Program-made: the position numbers and the translations under genes
Notes under the pieces: model-generated
Told to the model about the DNA's origin: nothing
The model's input: only the letters and a program-made list of their open reading frames with translations
The model's database searches: none
Origin: DATMYQ01 sp035560935
GTDB taxonomy: Bacteria; Bacillota; Negativicutes; Sporomusales; Sporomusaceae
Assembly (NCBI GenBank): GCA_035560935.1
Contig: DATMYQ010000324.1
Coordinates: 1 to 11,029 of the forward strand
Direction of reading: 5' to 3'
Length of the DNA: 11,029 nucleotides
Shown: piece by piece, positions 8,101 through 11,029 of the stretch
Position numbering within the stretch: position 1 is the first letter of the stretch
Layout of the letters: the number at the start of each line of letters is the position of its first letter

Positions 8101-10439
8101 GTTATTGTGCAGGCGTTTTAGTCGGCGGCACGTCAGCGGTCTCGCTGATCGACTGCACGGCGACCGGCACGGTGACGGCGGAAGGTAACAATTGTTTTGG
8201 CCTGGGCGGCTTGGCCGGCGGACCGGCAACTGCAGTGGAGGTCACAAACTGCCATGCTGAGGTTTCTATCACGGCTTTGGGAGAAAATAATCTCATGGTC
8301 GGTGGACTTTTGGGCTTCACGGGGACGTATGGCGAGGACACCCCCACATTGGTAACGGGGTGCTCGGCGGATGCCATCATCACAGTGTCGGACAGCACGA
8401 CCAGCGTCGGAGGATTAGTGGGAGGGAGCTTTTACCATGAGTTGTATGCGTCGGAGAAGCCAGTGCCTTCCTCTTATGCAATTAGGGATTGCACTACATC
8501 GGGTATCATTACCGGTGGCTCTGAGGCCGGCAGTATCGCGGGCTACGCTTACCGTTCGACAGTCGAAAATTGTACCAGCACCATGACTATTAACGGCGAA
8601 TCTGAGAATGTACCCCAGGTGGGGAAGATTGCGATTGTGACGCCTGTTTTAATAGCAGATAGTATCGGCAACATTGTCGGCAAGAGTGTAGACCTTACTT
8701 TCACCGACGATACCGCTTGGCGGGCAGCGATCAGCGGGATCACGGTTGACGGCACTGCCTTGACAACTGGACAGTATACTGTCACAGCAGGCAAGATTAA
8801 CATCGCCGCCAGCGTATTGACCACAGCGGCTGCCCATAGCATAGTGGTCAAAGCCACAGGTTACTACGATGCTGTAGTAACGCAGACGATGACTGCTGAT
8901 TCGGGTGGTGGATCAGGCGGTGGTGGATCAAATGGTGGCGGATCAAATGGTGGCGGGAGCTCCGGAAATACTGATTCAGGAACAGTGAATCCAGGAACAG
9001 TGAATCCTGGGGGAGATAATACCCAATATAACAAAACAGCTTTAGAGGCTTTAGCTAAAGCCACAACTCAACAGATTCAGAACGCTCAACTGCCAGCCAA
9101 TGCTCCGACAGTCGATCCGGCAGATGCAAGCTCGGTTACCTTGACAACCAATGACGGCATTCAAATAGTTGTGCCTTCTGGAGCGGTCAGCAACCAGCAA
9201 GGTCCGGTTCAGATAGCAGTTACAATAGGAGCAATAGCTACTCCACCAAAGGCAGATCCTACTGCAGTCGTCCTTGACCCGCTTCGCTACGAACGTCAAT
9301 TTAGCATTGCAGGTCAAGCTGAAGGTTCTATTCAGTTCAACTCACCGGTAATGATTACCTTTCCAATTGCCACGGCAGATCTTCCGTCGGGGGTTACACC
9401 CCAACAACTGGCAATCTACTGGTGGAATCAGGACAGGAACGATTGGGTCAAGCTCGGTGGCGCCTTTGACACAAGCACAAAGACGATTTCCGTTCCGACT
9501 TATCATTTTTCAACCTACGCCGTGATGGCTGATACTAGTCCTGTGCCGAACCGCATATTCGGGGCAGATCGCTTTGCTACAGCCAATGCCGTGGCCGATC
9601 AGGGCTGGAAAGCCGGGGCAGATAATGTGGTCTTGACCTATGCTTACGCTTTTCCAGACGCTTTGGCCGCAGTTCCTTTGGCCTATAAATTAAATGCTCC
9701 AATCCTTTTGACCGATAACACTGTGCTTACCCCATCAACACTTGCCGAAATTCAGAAGTTAGCGCCGAAGAAGATCACCCTGATTGGCGGCACGGCAGTT
9801 ATTTCCCAGTCTATTCAGGATACATTGAGCGCTACTTATGGCCAGGACAATGTTGTGCGCTATGCTGGAGAGGATCGTTATTCTACAGCCGTTGCCATTG
9901 CCAAGGCCTTGGGAACGACTGGCAAGGCCGTTTTGGCCAATGGGGAAGACGGACATTATACGGATGCCTTGGCTGTCTCGGGTTATGCTGCCGCTAACGG
10001 GATCCCCATTCTCTTTAGCGAGACAACGACACTCCCCAACGTGACTAGCCAAGCCTTGTCTAACCTGAAAGTCAAGACAACAGTTGTAGTCGGTGGTGAA
10101 GGAGTTGTCCCAGCGGCAGTGTATAATCAACTTACCGGAGCTAGCCGCTATGGTGGAGTCGATTGTTATGAGACAGCGACGAAGATAGCAACAGGATTGC
10201 AGCTTAACGTGAACCGGGTGTATATCGTGACCGGCTTGGACTTTCCGGATGCTTTGGTAGCCGGCAACCTAGCAGCGCATACCCTATCGCCGCTGCTCAT
10301 GGTGGATATGGGGGTACCGGAAGCAACCAGCGCGTTCTTGACTGCCAACAAAGCAGAAATCTCAAGTCTAATTGAAATTGGTGGTGAGGGGATAATTAAT
10401 TCTGATCAAGATAACGCCTTGCGGTCGGATTTGCAATAA
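5154..10439 (+). CDS. Giant secreted surface protein: GLUG repeats, Shr-HID-like, ZU5-like, CWB2 x3
   Basis: A 1761-residue exported wall protein. Residues 1-37 are a signal peptide (basic stretch with RK at 15-16, hydrophobic core, cleavage after AYA). Three large repeats follow (73-424, 431-796, 803-1158), each opening with FAGG-x-GT...PYQIATAEQL and closing with ENVPQVGK. Each has about eight GLUG-type GG[LVI]xG motifs, a pattern known from adhesins and surface proteins and expected to form a beta-solenoid. Residues 1163-1246 match the Shr haemoglobin-interacting family pattern (IGN-x-VG...LTFTDD-x-AWR...TAG-K-I...VKATGY-x-DA). Residues 1250-1288 are a Gly/Ser/Asn linker, and 1326-1457 are a ZU5-like domain (DGIQIVVPSGAV ... 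YHFSTYAVM). Three CWB2 repeats (1466-1562, 1568-1660, 1663-1761) would bind cell-wall polymer non-covalently, as in Clostridioides difficile S-layer proteins. No LPXTG motif is present. About 30 cysteines is high for such a protein. Ligand capture or adhesion is inferred; haem or haemoglobin binding rests only on the HID-like domain and context. Confidence 0.9.
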   Translation: MQEASPTFKNRWTLRKIFSMLLALAMVVSLLPVPAYAAFSAEEGQWEQTFQPHDLMMRGKMAAVIDSENNSVPVFAGGEGTAESPYQIATAEQLDQVRNYLDKNYILTVDIDLAGYENWEPIGAFQPLSDKPEDAEKPKREVAFTGNFDGNGHTIANVTINRPEGMAVGLFGCVAGEEDNPSSIYDLTVKNVDVTGSFLVGGVVGLQFLCNLEDVSLTGSNTVRGYQGAGGITGVSFGDLSGCDAVADIVLLGDGGGCAGVLAGGQEGVSLIDCTATGTVTAEGDKCFGLGGLAGAANDGVAVTNCQADVSITALGKENIAVGGLLGYTGTRSEDTPTLVTGCSADTTITVSDSTTQVGGLVGGNFYPEFYAYVISDCDTSGNITGGSEAVGSIAGYAHNSEVKNCTSTMTINGESENVPQVGKVETGISPFAGGSGTESDPYQIATAEQLDQMRNYLDKNYILKVDIDLAGYENWEPIGAFQPLGDEGEDAEIPQRAVAFTGTFDGDGHKISNVTINQPEGMAVGLFGCIVGGAGNTVSIDDLTVENADVTGNFCVGGVVGFQYGDSTLENISLTGSNTVRGNTYVAGILGGSDRGGGTPELTDCDAAANIVVVGGFGNSAGVLGGALDGMTVTGCTATGTVTATGDNCFALGGLLGGAFEGVAVTDCHADAVTITVSGANNTMVGGLLGYAGTFGEETPTQVTGCSADATIIVSATTNRVGGLIGGSFYHEWYAEDRPEPGAYAVSGCSTSGSITGGGTEVGSIAGYAYNSKVENCTSTMTINGESENVPQVGKVETGVSPFAGGSGTESDPYQIATAEQLDQMRNYLDKNYILKVDIDLAGYENWEPIGTFQPLSDKAEDAETPNPEVAFTGNFDGNGHTIANVTINKPMAAGLFGCAIGEEDKPISIHDLTVKNVDVTGYFLAGGVVGYQSLNCTLENVNLTGSNTVRSNFAAGGITGATMSDLKNCNATADIVALDDGYCAGVLVGGTSAVSLIDCTATGTVTAEGNNCFGLGGLAGGPATAVEVTNCHAEVSITALGENNLMVGGLLGFTGTYGEDTPTLVTGCSADAIITVSDSTTSVGGLVGGSFYHELYASEKPVPSSYAIRDCTTSGIITGGSEAGSIAGYAYRSTVENCTSTMTINGESENVPQVGKIAIVTPVLIADSIGNIVGKSVDLTFTDDTAWRAAISGITVDGTALTTGQYTVTAGKINIAASVLTTAAAHSIVVKATGYYDAVVTQTMTADSGGGSGGGGSNGGGSNGGGSSGNTDSGTVNPGTVNPGGDNTQYNKTALEALAKATTQQIQNAQLPANAPTVDPADASSVTLTTNDGIQIVVPSGAVSNQQGPVQIAVTIGAIATPPKADPTAVVLDPLRYERQFSIAGQAEGSIQFNSPVMITFPIATADLPSGVTPQQLAIYWWNQDRNDWVKLGGAFDTSTKTISVPTYHFSTYAVMADTSPVPNRIFGADRFATANAVADQGWKAGADNVVLTYAYAFPDALAAVPLAYKLNAPILLTDNTVLTPSTLAEIQKLAPKKITLIGGTAVISQSIQDTLSATYGQDNVVRYAGEDRYSTAVAIAKALGTTGKAVLANGEDGHYTDALAVSGYAAANGIPILFSETTTLPNVTSQALSNLKVKTTVVVGGEGVVPAAVYNQLTGASRYGGVDCYETATKIATGLQLNVNRVYIVTGLDFPDALVAGNLAAHTLSPLLMVDMGVPEATSAFLTANKAEISSLIEIGGEGIINSDQDNALRSDLQ
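5370..6425 (+). repeat. Large coding repeat 1 of the surface protein
   Basis: Encodes residues 73-424 (352 aa) with about eight GLUG-type motifs. In its interior it is closer to repeat 3 than to repeat 2, sharing for example TGNFDGNGHTIANVTIN, LTVKNVDVTG and VSLIDCTATGTVTAEG. Confidence 0.9.
6369..6562 (+). repeat. 194-bp near-identical segment at repeat 1/2 junction
   Basis: Matches 7485-7678 with about 4 mismatches (roughly 98%), offset 1116 bp. It spans the end of one large repeat and the start of the next, while the repeat interiors are much more diverged. Recombination between the two would remove or add one 372-residue unit in frame. Confidence 0.9.
6444..7541 (+). repeat. Large coding repeat 2 of the surface protein
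   Basis: Encodes residues 431-796 (366 aa). Its interior (about 6780-7440) is visibly richer in G+C and differs in protein sequence from repeats 1 and 3 (TGTFDGDGHKISNVTIN, LTVENADVTG, MTVTGCTATGTVTATG), although its two ends match its neighbours closely. Confidence 0.9.
7485..7678 (+). repeat. 194-bp near-identical segment at repeat 2/3 junction
   Basis: Partner of 6369-6562; the differing bases are mostly silent, giving only one amino-acid change (GIS versus GVS). Confidence 0.9.
7560..8627 (+). repeat. Large coding repeat 3 of the surface protein
   Basis: Encodes residues 803-1158 (356 aa). It lacks a few residues after VTIN (KPMAAG versus RPEGMAVG) but otherwise follows repeat 1. It ends just before the Shr-HID-like domain. 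Confidence 0.9.
8904..9006 (+). repeat. Short tandem repeats encoding the flexible linker
   Basis: Tandem ggatcaaatggtggc-type units (8904-8960) encode a Gly/Ser/Asn run. They are followed by two exact copies of the 15-mer caggaacagtgaatc (8977-8991, 8992-9006) encoding GTVNP twice. The units are multiples of three, so slippage would change linker length without breaking the frame. Confidence 0.8.
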
Positions 10440-10444
10440 CCTAG

Positions 10445-10510
10445 GAGCAAGAAATGCTCTTTGTAATCAATGTCTGCCCTTTGAGGTGTACCCGGAAAAG
10501 GTACACCTCA
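10445..10510 (+). terminator. Hairpin tail after surface-protein gene
   Basis: A small hairpin (gagca-agaaa-tgctc, 10445-10459) is followed by a stronger one with 11-bp arms tgaggtgtacc / ggtacacctca (10482-10492 and 10500-10510) and a 7-base loop. The tract after it is only moderately T-rich (ttctcgtact). It fits an end-of-transcript structure for the surface-protein gene. Confidence 0.7.
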
Positions 10511-10653
10511 TTCTCGTACTATCCTGAAGAAGGTGTTTTAAGTTGGAAAGTGTTCTGAAATATGATCACATTAAAAAAAGGGCGATATTGTATAATTGAG
10601 AAAAAGAAGAGCAGATCGACATAAACGCCACCCAAGCTTACTGTAACCCTATT

Positions 10654-10845
10654 TTATATCAATGAGTAATTACCAGCATTGTGCGAGATGTGCTGGCTCC
10701 CCATTGTGGAGGGAGCAAGCATCACAATCAGATTCGTTAAGGCCTCCATAATCAGCGATAAGGCAACCCCTGAAAGCAATAGCTGTGTAATATTGATTTG
10801 GTCGCCTGAATAAGATAAATTAAATTTTGAAATAAATAATAACAC
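10654..10845 (-). CDS. Hypothetical small membrane peptide or gene remnant
   Basis: A 63-residue frame starting at GTG on the minus strand with one hydrophobic stretch (about residues 20-45: QLLLSGVALSLIMEALTN and onward) likely to span the membrane. There is no Shine-Dalgarno sequence before it and I recognise no family. Its protein-like composition in an otherwise noncoding stretch suggests a real short gene or a fragment of a membrane protein; the stretch is not explained otherwise. Confidence 0.25.
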   Translation of the reverse strand: MLLFISKFNLSYSGDQINITQLLLSGVALSLIMEALTNLIVMLAPSTMGSQHISHNAGNYSLI

Positions 10846-10871
10846 TTTAGGTAGAGAATATGCTATAGTCT

Positions 10872-10891
10872 AAGTTTGACACATCTAACTT
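10872..10891 (+). promoter_or_regulatory. Third, weaker iron-box-like dyad
   Basis: aagtttgacacatctaactt shares the aagtt-N10-aactt frame of the two palindromes upstream (aagtt-N11-aactt at 1318-1338, agtt-N10-aact at 5075-5092). It overlaps a TTGACA (10875-10880) followed 17 bp later by TAAAAA (10898-10903), a possible rightward promoter. It lacks the long outer arms and the GGAGCGGAA element. Confidence 0.35.
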
Positions 10892-10961
10892 TTTGCGGTA
10901 AAAACCTTGAGAGCGAACATTAAGCTGTTTTTCTTCATGCTGAATGAGTTAGCAAGCTGAG

Positions 10962-11029
10962 TTGGAGAGAATACAAAACGGCCTTTATCAAGAGGTAGAA
11001 CTGCTTAAATCAGATCTATTGTCTATACC
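10962..11029 (+). CDS. Possible start of a gene running off the right edge
   Basis: From TTG 10962 a frame stays open to the window end (22 complete codons, reading LERIQNGLYQEVELLKSD and on). The start is unusual and the upstream sequence has no good Shine-Dalgarno. It lies about 60 bp after the candidate promoter over the third dyad. Too short to identify. Confidence 0.2.
   Translation, partial: MERIQNGLYQEVELLKSDLLSI

Noticed and set aside
5370..8627. CRISPR array or rearrangement artefact as explanation for the repeats
   Set aside because: Units are over 1 kb, in frame and protein-coding, with diverged interiors; no short regularly spaced repeats.
10591..10596. Perfect TATAAT as a -10 box
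   Set aside because: No -35-like sequence at 16-18 bp upstream (acatta at 17 bp) and no extended TGn in front of it.
10543..10599. 18-codon TTG-started frame after the terminator
   Set aside because: Very short, weak ribosome site and no recognisable family; could be a relic but there is no support.

Overview
The window reads as Clostridia-type Firmicute DNA. The ribosome binding sites are strong AGGAGG-like sequences, a very large secreted protein is anchored by three CWB2-type cell-wall-binding repeats, and it also carries a domain resembling the Shr haemoglobin-interacting family (PF07550, formerly DUF1533). A Desulfitobacterium/Desulfosporosinus-like host is possible, but the sequence alone does not fix the genus.

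Layout, all main genes on the + strand. (1) 171-1130: AraC-family regulator. (2) 1131-1399: intergenic stretch with a decayed second AraC tail and a perfect 16-bp-arm palindrome. (3) 1400-4922: two overlapping half-transporter genes, each an exporter-fold membrane domain fused to a complete ABC ATPase. AraC regulator plus ABC pair is the layout known from YbtA-YbtP-YbtQ and IrtAB-type ferric-siderophore systems. (4) 4923-5153: a second intergenic stretch that begins with a 102-bp near-exact copy of the araC 3' end and continues into a promoter region organised like the one before the ABC genes. (5) 5154-10439: a 1761-residue surface protein with signal peptide, three large GLUG-rich repeats, the Shr-HID-like domain, a Gly/Ser linker, a ZU5-like domain and three CWB2 repeats. 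(6) 10440-11029: a terminator, possible remnants of other genes and a third weaker copy of the palindrome core.

Working model (inference): this is an iron or haem acquisition locus. The regulator would control both the ABC pair and the surface protein. The surface protein would capture a host or environmental ligand at the wall and the ABC pair would move a chelate across the membrane. Support comes from the family identities, from a GTTAG...CTAAC dyad resembling DtxR/IdeR iron boxes before both transcription units, and from the shared element GGAGCGGAA at the same distance (about 48 bp) from each dyad. The substrate is not shown by the sequence.

The locus also shows repeated duplication: three copies of the AraC C-terminal coding region in different states of decay, and recently homogenised boundaries between the surface-protein repeats.
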